A DNA stretch of 56,033 nt from an uncultured Desulfosporosinus sp. (lineage in GTDB: Bacteria > Bacillota > Desulfitobacteriia > Desulfitobacteriales > Desulfitobacteriaceae). The stretch is from contig CAKMJS010000058.1 in NCBI GenBank assembly GCA_927405585.1, positions 1 through 56,033 of the forward strand. Direction: 5' to 3'. Of this stretch, positions 16,501 through 25,452 are shown one piece after another; within the stretch, counting starts at the first letter, position 1; every line of letters starts with the position of its first letter. The translations under genes were made by a program, and so were the position numbers. The notes beneath the pieces were generated by a model. The model was given only the letters and a program-made list of their open reading frames with translations. It ran no database searches and had not been told where the DNA came from.

Positions 16501-19500
16501 TTATATACCTGAAAAATTTCTGGGTAACTGCCATAGAAGGACCCGATAGCTTCCAGAACCTGACCAATGTTCTGAGAATATTGGTCTTTTAGGATTTGGG
16601 CGGTTTCCTTGATGGTATATTTATTAGATTTCAACAGGGCTACTACACTTTTAGCGCTTGATTCGCTGCTTACACAGAACAGAGCGGCATCCAGAGCGAA
16701 GCGCAGGTTTTGTTGCTTAAATACTTCCTGTTCAAGCTGAAATAGATTCCCGATTAAATCTCTGAGTTCGTAATTGGGGTTTATTTCCGAGTAGTAGTAG
16801 ATTCTGGCAATCCCGTTGAGCACCGTCGGTTCATCATAGTCAGCTTGGACTAGGTACCTGGCAGTTGCCACCGGGTCTTTGAGCATATAGGTGTTCCGCA
16901 AAGAGTTTACTATCTGGACCACGGTAGCGCCCGCATTCTTCATGGCCAAGATTGCATTAAGGATAGGCTCAATACCATAGGCCTCTACCAGGGCATCATT
17001 AATTTCCACCGGATTTAATTTTGAATTATTCACGAAGTATGTGTAGGCGCTTTGTTGATCAAGTTCATAGATAGTTTTGATTGCCAGAGCTGTTTCAACC
17101 AGACCATAGCCTGCCTCCAGCAAAAATCGAATCGTCGCGCCAATCTGAGAGTTACGGCTGTATTTAGCATAATCACTTTGCACCCAGGTTGCCGCATCGG
17201 CGGCTGTATAACCGTTCGCCCTGTAATCCGCCAGCCATCCCTGCTTACCTCCTACCTTCTGAGCCACCATTTGTGGAGTCAACCCGATTTCTTTGAGCAC
17301 CCCAATCATGCCTCGGTCCGTGGTTATCCCATAATTACCTTTCATCATGTACATTAAATCGCCCAGACCGTACCCATATTCAGGATAACTCTCTTTTACT
17401 TGTTCAGTCCATCCGCCAGCATACAACGTTTTTGCTGCATCAACAGCTTCCAAGTGATAGTAGGTGTTGAATATCCTGTATAAATTGTTTACAGGATCCC
17501 CCCTAAGAATGTTCGTTGCGATTGGGACCATCTGCTGAGCACTGCAGTTCATATCATTGACCAGGAAAGCCTCAATATCTTCGGTTTTGTAATAAGTTCT
17601 TACCAATGCCTGAGCCAATGCTTGAAGGTCATCGCCAAAGATGTGGGCCACTACCGCTCCAGCCTCGGCGGCCCGGTAGCCGGTGTAATAAAATATATTA
17701 GCAAGCATCACGACATCAAGGGATGGATATTTTTGCTTTAGCTTTTCTGCCACTTCGAGCGGCGTGAGACCAGCATCGTCTCTTAGTATTTTAGCCATAG
17801 CTTGTAAAGACTGCGCTGAAGGCTTCTTCCAGTAGGTATCCAGATGGAGGATGGTCCAAGCGCAGCTAATCATAGACTCCAAGCCATAGAGCCGGAAGAT
17901 AGCCTTATATATCGTGTTGAAGGTAACTTCATTTTTTAATATACTTGGTAAATTTAACGCACAGTCGATATGCTGATAGCCGAAGAACTTCACCATAATG
18001 GTGACAATGTCATCAATGCTGAATCCCGCGTTTTTTAGGGCAATCGCTACCCCTGAATCCTCATGACCACTGCCCAAACGCAAAATTTCACTTCGGAAAA
18101 CCTTCCGTATAACTTCAGTTACGGACAATGCGTCATAACTGGCATTTTTTAACAACTCAACAGCTTTTGCCAAGGATAACTTATAGTTCGAGTCTTTGAG
18201 TGCACCAACAATCTCTATGGCTGTGAAGGAAGCATACTTCATGGCCTCAAAAGCTTGGGTATCAGTATCGCCATATCCGTTAAGCAGTTCATTAGCAATC
18301 ACAACGGCCTCGAAACCAGCAGCCTTCATGTATTCGGCGGCTTCCTTATCCGTTAACCCTAAACTTGTGGTGAAAGTGACACTCTCGCTGCTGCCCCAAC
18401 CAAAGGCATTTTTGGCCATTGCCCTGAATTCGTAGTTCGTACCACGCTTCAGGCCGTTCAATATGAAGTCGAAAGAAGACCCTGTGGCACCGTAGGCTAC
18501 ACCAGTCTCGGCCCACTCTTTGCTACCAGCGATTCTGTACAGGAATTTAGTGGCATGACATACCACTCCGCTTGCGCCGGTATCCGTGATTTCACCGTTT
18601 AGGGCTGCACTTTCTGGACCGGACGCTGCCTTGTCGTATCTGGCTTTCACTCCCGGAAGCTTTGGCACCGTGAAAGAAAGAACTTCCCCGACGCCCTCGC
18701 CCGCTGTGTTAAGGGCATAGGCTTGAAGGTAATAGAGGCCGGGGACCAGGCTATCCTGGCTAGAGAGCCCGCGGGAGATAAAATCCCCGCTGTGTTCAAG
18801 GCCTAGCACTGAGTTAAGCCAAATCTTTTGATCGCTGCTGAGTTTTAGGCCGTACTCGATTAACGGGACGCCGCCATTGGAAACGATGCTCCCGATCAGG
18901 ACCCATTGTTCACTGACTGGGTCGAAGTCCACTGACTTAGTCTCGACGATCGGAAGCGTTGCTGGTTCCGTCTTGAAGCTGACGGTCTCACCGTAGCCCG
19001 TGCCTTCCGCATTCACAGCATACGCCTTAGCATAGTAGGTGGTTTCGCCTTGAAGCCCGCTCAAGGTGAAGGAAAGCGTGATCCCGTCCTCAGCGGGGTG
19101 CACGATCACCTTGTTTTGTGGTTGCTGGTCGGTTCCCCAGAGGAAACCGCTTTCCGTGATAGCGAAGCCGTGTTTATCAGTAATAGCGCCGTTGACCGTA
19201 GCCATAATCTGGGTTATCTCAGTTACCGGTTTGGTAGCCACCTCCGGACCCTTGCTCAAAGTCGTGAAGCTCTCGACTGATCCGCTCATTTCCCCATCTT
19301 TTGCGTCCTTAGCAAAGGCCGCGTAGAAATAGGTTGTGCCCGGTGTCAGTCCTTCCAGCACAGCTGAGAAAGAACCATCCGCCTGTGGAACAGTGTGCAG
19401 CAGCGCAGTTAGTCCCGGATTGACGGTGAATCCACTATCCGTGATCCTGCCACTTCCTTTGACGCTGCCCTGCAGAGTTGCATTCTCAAAGCCAATGTCT

Positions 19501-22500
19501 GTGGCCTTTAGTGTTACAGTTAAAGATAAGGGGATTTTAAAGCTAAGTAGCTCCCCCTTCGCGATGCCACTGGAATTGGCAGCAAAGGCCCGGAAGTAAT
19601 AAACGGTATCCGACGTTAGGGCCGGAAGGCTGAGGGTCAGAGTATTCCCCTCACCGGCTGCGGCACGCTGCTTCTGCAGATTACCGCGGTCAAGCCCCCA
19701 TTCAAAACCGCTATCGCTGATGGCGTTCCCGCCGTTGTCAAGGATACTGCCGCTTATGGACGCTGTTGTAGGACCGGTGACGACCGACTCAAGGGTTGTT
19801 ACCGTTGGCAAAGCTGTTTTTGTAGTTGTAAATTTCAGAGTCTCTCCTTCGCCCATCCCATTCTCACCGTTAGCCCTGGCTTGAAATTGATAGTTCGTAT
19901 TCGGTTTTAAATCGCTAACCCGGGCGCTGAATGTCTCTCCATCGCTGAGGGAAACCGATTGCGTAGCAGTATAGAGCCATTTCGAATCACCCTCAGGCTG
20001 GTAACGGAAGCTCACTTTCGTAAGATAACCGCCGCCACTGCTGATCACTTGACCATTCAGCGTAGCCTGAGCGGCGTTGATCCCGGAGGCTTGTTCGGTG
20101 GCAATACTGATCACTGTTTTCTTGGCGGGAAGGATCACTTCTTCCAGGGTCTTCGTGATAACCGGCGGCAGGTCGGAGGGCTGCACTACCGGCGGCGGTG
20201 TTGATGACCCGGAATCCTTACGCTCACGATAGTAAAAGTTGCAGCTGACCGTCCACAGTTGCGGTACGCCATCCTCTGCTGTCACTAGATAGGTTACGGT
20301 ATTTCTAAAGTCTCTCGGTGTGCCGATTACCGGTGAGATGGTGGCCCCAAGAGAAAGCGTGATAGCCGGAGTCAGGGAAGCAATGTTCGTTCCCGAAGGC
20401 ACCTGGAAACTGACAGTATGGTTGCTGGGATTGATCAGTGGTGTCCCTGCTTGCTCCGGGACCGTAAAGCCGGTGATGTCATTAGCCGTGTTTTTCTGTA
20501 GGCAGGTGACTGTCCAGGCCTGAGGTGTTCCGTTTTGTGCCGTGACCGTGAAGCTCTGGGTCATACTGAAGTTTACTCCTATGTCCAAGGTCGGCGAGAC
20601 CATGGCTCCGACGGATACTGTCAGCAACGGCTTCAGGGCTGTGACATCCGAGCCATAAGGCATTTGAAAGCTCACGCTATGATTGGACGTATTGATCTTG
20701 GTATCACCCATCTGTCCGGGCACTGCGAAACCAGTGATATCGTTGGCAGTGTTTTTGTCGACTACGCAGTTCACAGTCCATACCTGAGTTGTGTTGTCCT
20801 TCGCGGTGACGATGTAGCTTTGGGCCGCGGTGAAGTTCCTGGAAACTCCCGATTCCGGCGATACGACGGCCTCTGCCGAGAGGGTTAGCACCGGTGTCAG
20901 GGTAGTGACATCCGTCCCATAGGGCATGTGGAACGTCACACTATGATTAGTGGTGTCGATCACTGGAGTCCCCACCTGGTTCTCCACGACAAAACCAGTC
21001 ATATCATTGGCTGTGTTCTTGTCGACTACGCAAGTCACCACCCAAACCTGGGGTGTGCCGTTTTGCGCGTTGACGGTATAATTCACAGGTTCTCTGAAGT
21101 CGTTAGGCAATCCCGAAGCGGGCAATAGAGTTGCTTCGGTTGAGACAGTCAGCGACGGGATCAAGACGCTGACATCCGTTCCATAGGGCATGTGAAAGAT
21201 GACGGTATGATTCGTTGCATCGATCGTTGATATCCCGGTCTGGCCGGAAACAGTGAAGTCGTTGATATCGTTGGAGGTGTTCTGATCAATAATACAGGTT
21301 AATGTCCACTCCCGAGTTGTTCCGTTTTGAGCGGTGACGGTGTAGGTCACCGGAGCGCTGAAATCGTTAGCAGATCCTGAAGCTGGTAAAACGGTGGCCT
21401 CGGCGGAAAGTTCAAGCACCGGGGCTAAGGTACTGACATTAGTTCCGAAGGGCATATGGAAGATAATCGTTTGGTTGGCAGCATCGATCGCCGCAACGCC
21501 CACCTGTCCTGTCAGAGAAAATCCCGTGATGTCATTAGCCGTATTCCGGTCGACTACACAGGTCACGGTCCAGATCTGGGCCGTGCCATTCTGCGCAGTT
21601 ATGGTATACGTCTGGGGATTCGTAAAGTCCCGGTCTGTTCCGGACAGTGGTGTGAGCGTCCCTTCCGCTGAGATGGTCATGGTCGGTGACAGTTCAATAA
21701 CGTCGGTCCCATAGGGCATATGGAAGAGGACACTGTGATTTTCCGTATCAATCTCCGCTTCCCCTACCTGATTTTCTACCGTAAAACTGATGATGCTGTT
21801 GTTCGTGTTTTTATCGACTACGCAGGTGATCGTCCAAACCTGTTGTGTCCCATCATGGGCGGTGACGGTATAGGTCTGCGGGCTACTGAAGTTCCTCGCA
21901 GTCTGGGAGGCAGGGGCAATGGAGCATTCATCCGATACCGAGATTGCCGGCATCAAAGCCGTCACGTCGCTGCCATAAGGCATGTGAAAGGTGACCGTTT
22001 GGTTAGCTGTATCAATTGCTGGGTCGCCAACCATATTCGTAACAGCAAAGCCGGCGATATCGTTCTCAGTATTGGGGTTGATAATGCAGGTTACCGTCCA
22101 GATGTGCTCATAGGATATGCCAGGGGAATTATCATCTGTGAAGACGTGGTAGCTCACCGGATATGTGAAGTCCATCGCTCCATAAATTCTTCCCCCCCAC
22201 TCGTCGCTGACGTAAAACGATGCTCCGGTTGTCACTGTCACTACCGGTGTAAGAGCCGTTACATTGCTGCCATATGCCATGTTAAAAGTGACGCTGTGCT
22301 CGTTCTTATCAATAATCGTAGTGCCTACCTGATTAGGTACGCTGAAGCCGGTGATCTCGTTCAGGGGATCATCGATCGTACAGTTTACCGTCCACTCTCT
22401 GGGCGTCCCGTCCTGTGCGGTGACGGTGTAGATCACCAGACTGCTGAAATTAAGAGTTGTCCCGGAAATTGGCGATAGCAAAGCTGTGGCTGAGACCGTA

Positions 22501-24488
22501 ACCTCCGGAGCTAAGGCCGTGACGTCGGTCCCGTAAGGCATATGGAAGGTGACGCTATGATTTTCCGTATCAATACTTGCATCCCCAACCTGGTTGGGCA
22601 CCGTAAACTCAGTGATATCATGGACGTTATTTGGATTGACGGTACAGGTAACCGTCCAAATTTGCTTTGTTTCGTCTTCTGCCGTCACTGTGTACGTCTG
22701 AACACCGCTAAAGTTAACTGCCGTTCCCAGTGCCGGCGTTATCGACGCTCCAGGTGAGACGTTAATCAACGGCTTCAATGAGGTTACGTCGCTGCCGTAG
22801 GGAATATGGAAACTAACGCTATGATTCAGCGCATCAATCGTCGAATTCCCAGCCTGATTCGTCACAGTGAATCCGGTGATGTCCTTCCCAGATCTCACTT
22901 CGACTACGCAGGTTACTGTCCACGCCTGCTGAGTTCCGTCCTCCGCCATGACCGTATAACTCTGTGCACTATTAAAGTTTCGCACTGTCTCCGAGGACGG
23001 CAATACTGTAGCCCCGCTGGATACCGTCAAAGTCGGTGTCAGATTCTCGATATCGGTCCTGTAAGGGACGCGAAAACTCACGGTGTGGTCCATAGAGTTG
23101 ATTACTGAATCCACTGTCTGACCCGGCACTGTAAAAGAGGTGATGTCGTGCTCAGTGCTGATCAGCTCAACTTTAAGGATACAATTTGCCCCGGAATCGG
23201 CAATGTAAAGGTTGCCGTCCCCGCCAATAGCCAACCCTTCAGGCTCGTTGAGCGGGGATTCTGTTGCCGGACCGTTTACCGGATTGCCCTGAACCCCGTT
23301 GCCCGCCACGGTGGTGATTTTTCCTGTCGTATCAACCTTACGTACTCGAAAGTTAGCACTATCAGCTATATAGACGTTGCCGGCACTATCCACTGCTATG
23401 CCTTTCGGCGAGGACAGCTTGGCAGCGTTTGCCGGACCGTTATCGCCGGCAAAGTCCCCTAAGTCCATGTCCGTTCCGGCGAAACGTTGATAGGAGCCGT
23501 TCGCTAAAAGTTTCCACACTGCATGATTAGTACCGGTTATGTAAAGACTGCCCTGACTGTCCATAGCCACGCCCTGTGGTTCATCTTCTCGGGTATCGTC
23601 CCGATACTTTATAGCTGAAAGCCCAGCAGTAGTTATATCCATTTTTTGAATCATATTCGTTAGGAAGGGATCAACAAAATAGAGCGCACTACTACTACTA
23701 TTCAGAACCAGACCCCAAGGATTATATCCAGGATCTGGGAGAATCTCGCTGGAAGCTTCACCGCTGATCTTATATATTTGCCTTTCCCCATCGGCTACAT
23801 AGACGTTGCCATTTGCATCTGTGGTCACAGCCATGATGCCGGGATTGCCCATACTAGAATTCACGGTAGTTATCTTAGCAGAAGCATCTACCTTGCGGAG
23901 TCTGTTATTGCCAGAATCAGCTATATAGAGGTTGCCGCTGCCATCCATAACCATGCCTCTGGGAAAAGACAATTCCGCGTTTAAAGCCGGGCCTTCATCA
24001 CCACTATACCCAGCGGTTCCCGTACCAGCAACGATCGTTATATCACCCGCTTGCGGAGATGATAGATTTACCACCGCTACTGTCGCCGGGAATACTGCTG
24101 TCACAACTCCTGAATCCGCGCTATTAGTTGCTGTTGTTGCTCCATCTACTGTAAAGAAGTTGGCAACCACACCCGTCAAGGTATAACCTGGTTTGGGTGT
24201 AATTAAAATTGTTGCCGTGTATGTTGTGTTCGGTGCAAATGGGGTATCTGACGGTGACCAGGCAATCGTTGCCGAATATTCTGTCGTATCAGCTATTGTC
24301 AATACTGGTGTTACGCCTGTTGCCGGTGACGTTACTCCAGCTATGTCCATTGTACTTATTGGCGCTACCGGGGCGACGGGAGGTGATTCGGCATAGAGTT
24401 CAGTTGGTATACCGGTTATTATTAGTCCGGTAATTAACAGAATAATCAGCATATTTTTGCCTAATTTTCTTGCTTTCCTAGTGAACAT
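13539..24488 (-). CDS. Giant exported multidomain repeat protein (3649 residues)
   Basis: An N-terminal signal peptide (basic start, hydrophobic core, cleavage probably after LYA near residue 32) points to export. The order is then: NHL-type beta-propeller (about 149-445, repeated GNLYIADSGNNRLRKVD); 11 tandem units of about 85 residues (about 447-1420, pattern NDITGF..VG...ID..NHSV.FHMPYGTDV...YTVTAQ.GT...WTVTC, DUF5018-like); a proline-rich linker near 1433; about six FN3-like domains (1450-2040); and a long array of alpha-helical units of about 40 residues (about 2041-3190, consensus LK.AGY...E...LK..Y). A 450-residue C-terminal region follows, with hydrophobic helices and an Ig-like end. 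No SLH, LPxTG or other anchor is visible. It has GGGAG before the ATG and its own promoter. A surface or matrix protein for binding or contact is a reasonable guess; function is unknown. Confidence 0.85.
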   Translation of the reverse strand: MFTRKARKLGKNMLIILLITGLIITGIPTELYAESPPVAPVAPISTMDIAGVTSPATGVTPVLTIADTTEYSATIAWSPSDTPFAPNTTYTATILITPKPGYTLTGVVANFFTVDGATTATNSADSGVVTAVFPATVAVVNLSSPQAGDITIVAGTGTAGYSGDEGPALNAELSFPRGMVMDGSGNLYIADSGNNRLRKVDASAKITTVNSSMGNPGIMAVTTDANGNVYVADGERQIYKISGEASSEILPDPGYNPWGLVLNSSSSALYFVDPFLTNMIQKMDITTAGLSAIKYRDDTREDEPQGVAMDSQGSLYITGTNHAVWKLLANGSYQRFAGTDMDLGDFAGDNGPANAAKLSSPKGIAVDSAGNVYIADSANFRVRKVDTTGKITTVAGNGVQGNPVNGPATESPLNEPEGLAIGGDGNLYIADSGANCILKVELISTEHDITSFTVPGQTVDSVINSMDHTVSFRVPYRTDIENLTPTLTVSSGATVLPSSETVRNFNSAQSYTVMAEDGTQQAWTVTCVVEVRSGKDITGFTVTNQAGNSTIDALNHSVSFHIPYGSDVTSLKPLINVSPGASITPALGTAVNFSGVQTYTVTAEDETKQIWTVTCTVNPNNVHDITEFTVPNQVGDASIDTENHSVTFHMPYGTDVTALAPEVTVSATALLSPISGTTLNFSSLVIYTVTAQDGTPREWTVNCTIDDPLNEITGFSVPNQVGTTIIDKNEHSVTFNMAYGSNVTALTPVVTVTTGASFYVSDEWGGRIYGAMDFTYPVSYHVFTDDNSPGISYEHIWTVTCIINPNTENDIAGFAVTNMVGDPAIDTANQTVTFHMPYGSDVTALMPAISVSDECSIAPASQTARNFSSPQTYTVTAHDGTQQVWTITCVVDKNTNNSIISFTVENQVGEAEIDTENHSVLFHMPYGTDVIELSPTMTISAEGTLTPLSGTDRDFTNPQTYTITAQNGTAQIWTVTCVVDRNTANDITGFSLTGQVGVAAIDAANQTIIFHMPFGTNVSTLAPVLELSAEATVLPASGSANDFSAPVTYTVTAQNGTTREWTLTCIIDQNTSNDINDFTVSGQTGISTIDATNHTVIFHMPYGTDVSVLIPSLTVSTEATLLPASGLPNDFREPVNYTVNAQNGTPQVWVVTCVVDKNTANDMTGFVVENQVGTPVIDTTNHSVTFHMPYGTDVTTLTPVLTLSAEAVVSPESGVSRNFTAAQSYIVTAKDNTTQVWTVNCVVDKNTANDITGFAVPGQMGDTKINTSNHSVSFQMPYGSDVTALKPLLTVSVGAMVSPTLDIGVNFSMTQSFTVTAQNGTPQAWTVTCLQKNTANDITGFTVPEQAGTPLINPSNHTVSFQVPSGTNIASLTPAITLSLGATISPVIGTPRDFRNTVTYLVTAEDGVPQLWTVSCNFYYRERKDSGSSTPPPVVQPSDLPPVITKTLEEVILPAKKTVISIATEQASGINAAQATLNGQVISSGGGYLTKVSFRYQPEGDSKWLYTATQSVSLSDGETFSARVSDLKPNTNYQFQARANGENGMGEGETLKFTTTKTALPTVTTLESVVTGPTTASISGSILDNGGNAISDSGFEWGLDRGNLQKQRAAAGEGNTLTLSLPALTSDTVYYFRAFAANSSGIAKGELLSFKIPLSLTVTLKATDIGFENATLQGSVKGSGRITDSGFTVNPGLTALLHTVPQADGSFSAVLEGLTPGTTYFYAAFAKDAKDGEMSGSVESFTTLSKGPEVATKPVTEITQIMATVNGAITDKHGFAITESGFLWGTDQQPQNKVIVHPAEDGITLSFTLSGLQGETTYYAKAYAVNAEGTGYGETVSFKTEPATLPIVETKSVDFDPVSEQWVLIGSIVSNGGVPLIEYGLKLSSDQKIWLNSVLGLEHSGDFISRGLSSQDSLVPGLYYLQAYALNTAGEGVGEVLSFTVPKLPGVKARYDKAASGPESAALNGEITDTGASGVVCHATKFLYRIAGSKEWAETGVAYGATGSSFDFILNGLKRGTNYEFRAMAKNAFGWGSSESVTFTTSLGLTDKEAAEYMKAAGFEAVVIANELLNGYGDTDTQAFEAMKYASFTAIEIVGALKDSNYKLSLAKAVELLKNASYDALSVTEVIRKVFRSEILRLGSGHEDSGVAIALKNAGFSIDDIVTIMVKFFGYQHIDCALNLPSILKNEVTFNTIYKAIFRLYGLESMISCAWTILHLDTYWKKPSAQSLQAMAKILRDDAGLTPLEVAEKLKQKYPSLDVVMLANIFYYTGYRAAEAGAVVAHIFGDDLQALAQALVRTYYKTEDIEAFLVNDMNCSAQQMVPIATNILRGDPVNNLYRIFNTYYHLEAVDAAKTLYAGGWTEQVKESYPEYGYGLGDLMYMMKGNYGITTDRGMIGVLKEIGLTPQMVAQKVGGKQGWLADYRANGYTAADAATWVQSDYAKYSRNSQIGATIRFLLEAGYGLVETALAIKTIYELDQQSAYTYFVNNSKLNPVEINDALVEAYGIEPILNAILAMKNAGATVVQIVNSLRNTYMLKDPVATARYLVQADYDEPTVLNGIARIYYYSEINPNYELRDLIGNLFQLEQEVFKQQNLRFALDAALFCVSSESSAKSVVALLKSNKYTIKETAQILKDQYSQNIGQVLEAIGSFYGSYPEIFQVYNPIVLEVFGLDRLSYIQHKKRLGVTAVQVLEIMINDLGIKDQEIVAELLYQAGYEKNEVAGALVKGFYQEVAMSKALIALDQLLQKVYQQPSQDNIAALLTASGVGSRDKAIVLLHQAGYNLEMVVRALKEVYSVTAEEAADLLAKSGYYQQADITVQVDTIYKGDYILLTIKYWQSKGITVDKCYERLQDEMGIKDPAMVLTYLKKAGYTAREAWIAVYEVNHDYPETLKKLGKTLQSIYQQSVQDNIVSLLEAAGVTTPSGAIGTLHRSEYPLEEIVRVLKDVYKVSSEQATELLVDKGYFEMMDIGLQVTGIYGGDYNLLTIQYWQSQGFDAKNVYDDIVKTLGIMDHAKVFNYLRLAGYSEEDCWKAVGSHWDYKSEVVTILKNVYGNKDPKAIGKQFQDLNLPELNFDMDALINGLNKVFPGISNAMIARALQAAGFPAYEDGGRSSTGNNLFSWIRKVKTQRDDELAAVVGYGDGRIGLYPHQAIEILHGWGYNLDETISWLLKGNYTWEEMFDRLVTYYVVEDPPVHGTHGNPRGGWGGGVRPKYRSGAVSLLATLKGRYGIDEMARGDFYHHKTTTFSNVGTSLYYKEVYYDLMDVGYTPREAVSALAKIGTEAMQGLVGTMYKDSISRGNQGQCSSAVAIADILYDVAKEPGIIISLKEIVAGLLQYSPDNSRDASFSYGDIYNGVKSIAGKRLQEAKLNMPTDTTALSILRDCGLSVRYATAMLEEDGVGLSVGNWFTAAVGLEKPWLAAVKLLVEAGYGAEESSRAVGNNNAYKNMMGLNFAIPLLMNFATVYGPAGLGITVSKYAYNLGTDLDRGNYVGALIETGFFTLSMSGKALNGKLAMLANGTAAGGQAGYDYITFSNEGRTPDNFDEKTLLALAPPLLVKAGFVGRSSETNGTVAIYSNLSGNCYYKVVDRGEPEPIIDTNGSGIKFTGGINSLANPVGLTSKAQNIYIKVKDDFGRVSPALKIPLTYLR

Positions 24489-24577
24489 TTTAATAACACT
24501 CCCACAACTTAAGTGATCCTATCTAATGATAGTGAGACATTTGGCATGAAGAAAAATTGGTTGCCCGATTGATTAAT

Positions 24578-24606
24578 ATAATATTCAGCAAAGCCAGACG
24601 GTTCAA
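24578..24606 (-). promoter_or_regulatory. Promoter of the giant exported protein gene
   Basis: TTGAAC (24601-24606) and TATTAT (24578-24583) are spaced by exactly 17 bases on the minus strand, about 90 bases before the start codon. Confidence 0.65.
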
Positions 24607-24688
24607 AAAAACAACGTAATAAAAACGATAGGTAAGCTTGATTGATATTATCACCGCTTTTTCCCCCGCCCCACACTTATTTCAACTT

Positions 24689-24883
24689 TTAAAGTAATCC
24701 ATGATCCTTATGCCCATGGCTTACTCCACCAAAACCTGGAATTTCTACGGAACTTGCGCTACACTTATAGACTGTTTTTAAAATAGTATCCTTATCCTTT
24801 TCGTCTCTGAACTCTTTCCACACATCAATTTGAACGGCCTTATTAATAGATCGACAAAAACCTATATATCTCTCACTATCAAC
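24689..24883 (-). pseudogene. Unidentified gene fragment, about 64 codons
   Basis: An open stretch encodes RYIGFCRSINKAVQIDVW, then a charged segment, then IPGFGGVSHGHKDHGLL before a stop at 24689. It lacks a start codon with a ribosome binding site and is bounded upstream by an in-frame stop. I do not recognise the protein. Its position beside a radical-SAM fragment suggests decayed genes. Confidence 0.3.
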
Positions 24884-24948
24884 TCACTTCTTCGACATAA
24901 GGGAGAGTTATCCTTCCAGTAAATACATTTATTATGAAATATATGTAT

Positions 24949-25068
24949 TTAGGCACCCAGGTTGAAACGCAACTCGTCAAGACCGGCTTCACCTAAAGCT
25001 TTCAACGTCTCTTCCGTAGCTAAAGTGATATTAGTGAAGGTCTGTATAGGAATATCTTTCTTTAATGC
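24949..25068 (-). pseudogene. Radical-SAM protein fragment
   Basis: About 39 codons read ALKKDIPIQTFTN, then LATEETLKALGEAGLDELRF, NLGA and a stop. This resembles the strand-loop region of radical-SAM proteins (the T/L-T-NG-T-LATEE...AGLDEIRF.LGA pattern). The cysteine cluster is absent, because the fragment is cut upstream by repeat copy C. It is a remnant, not a working gene. Confidence 0.5.
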
Positions 25069-25140
25069 AAAAAAGCCTTGAGATCGTACAACTTCATGTA
25101 CCTCAAGGCTTTCGTTATGTATCTCCGCCGAAATTCGAGG
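25069..25140. repeat. Interspersed hairpin repeat, copy C
   Basis: AAAAAAGCCTTGAGATCGTACAACTTCATGTACCTCAAGGCTTTCGTTATGTATCTCCGCC begins at 25070. It closely matches copy B, including the downstream CTCCGCC and the ATTCGAG.GTTTGATT segment (25130-25148). It directly abuts and appears to truncate the radical-SAM fragment. Confidence 0.75.
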
Positions 25141-25258
25141 GTTTGATTGTCTAATAACTCAATAATTGATACAAATTAATTATTCACTCCCTTGTTTTTC
25201 AATCGGGTGCATTTACTTTTTGGGGGGTGCAAATCCTGTATTAGACAAAGGTTCTCTT

Positions 25259-25423
25259 TTATTTTCTAAACATTGGCCGACCAGTTGTCTGCGCCCAGAA
25301 CTTAACCACGTCGCACTTATGTGACTCCATGTGATCAACTATAGCTTCTGGCATAACCTCGGCTTGCTTCATACTTAAACACAAATGATTAGCTCGAAGG
25401 AATTCAGACCAACATGTCACCAT
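25259..25423 (-). CDS. Possible 54-residue protein or gene remnant
   Basis: An ATG-started frame gives MVTCWSEFLRANHLCLSM and then MPEAIVDHMESHKCDVVKFW before ending TTGRPMFRK. No ribosome binding site is visible and I recognise no family. It lies 30 bases downstream of the membrane protein gene. Given the decayed fragments around it, a remnant is as likely as a real gene. Confidence 0.25.
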   Translation of the reverse strand: MVTCWSEFLRANHLCLSMKQAEVMPEAIVDHMESHKCDVVKFWAQTTGRPMFRK

Positions 25424-25452
25424 CTAACCAAAAAATAATCATATAAGTATCA

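Noticed and set aside
20535-23462. Several plus-strand open frames antisense to the giant gene's repeat region
   Set aside because: They repeat with the period of the antisense protein repeats and have no ribosome binding sites; they are shadows of the repetitive coding strand.
13539-24488. Possibility that the DNA repeats in the giant gene are a CRISPR or a minisatellite
   Set aside because: The period is about 255-265 bases, the units diverge at the DNA level and keep protein-level conservation in one frame.
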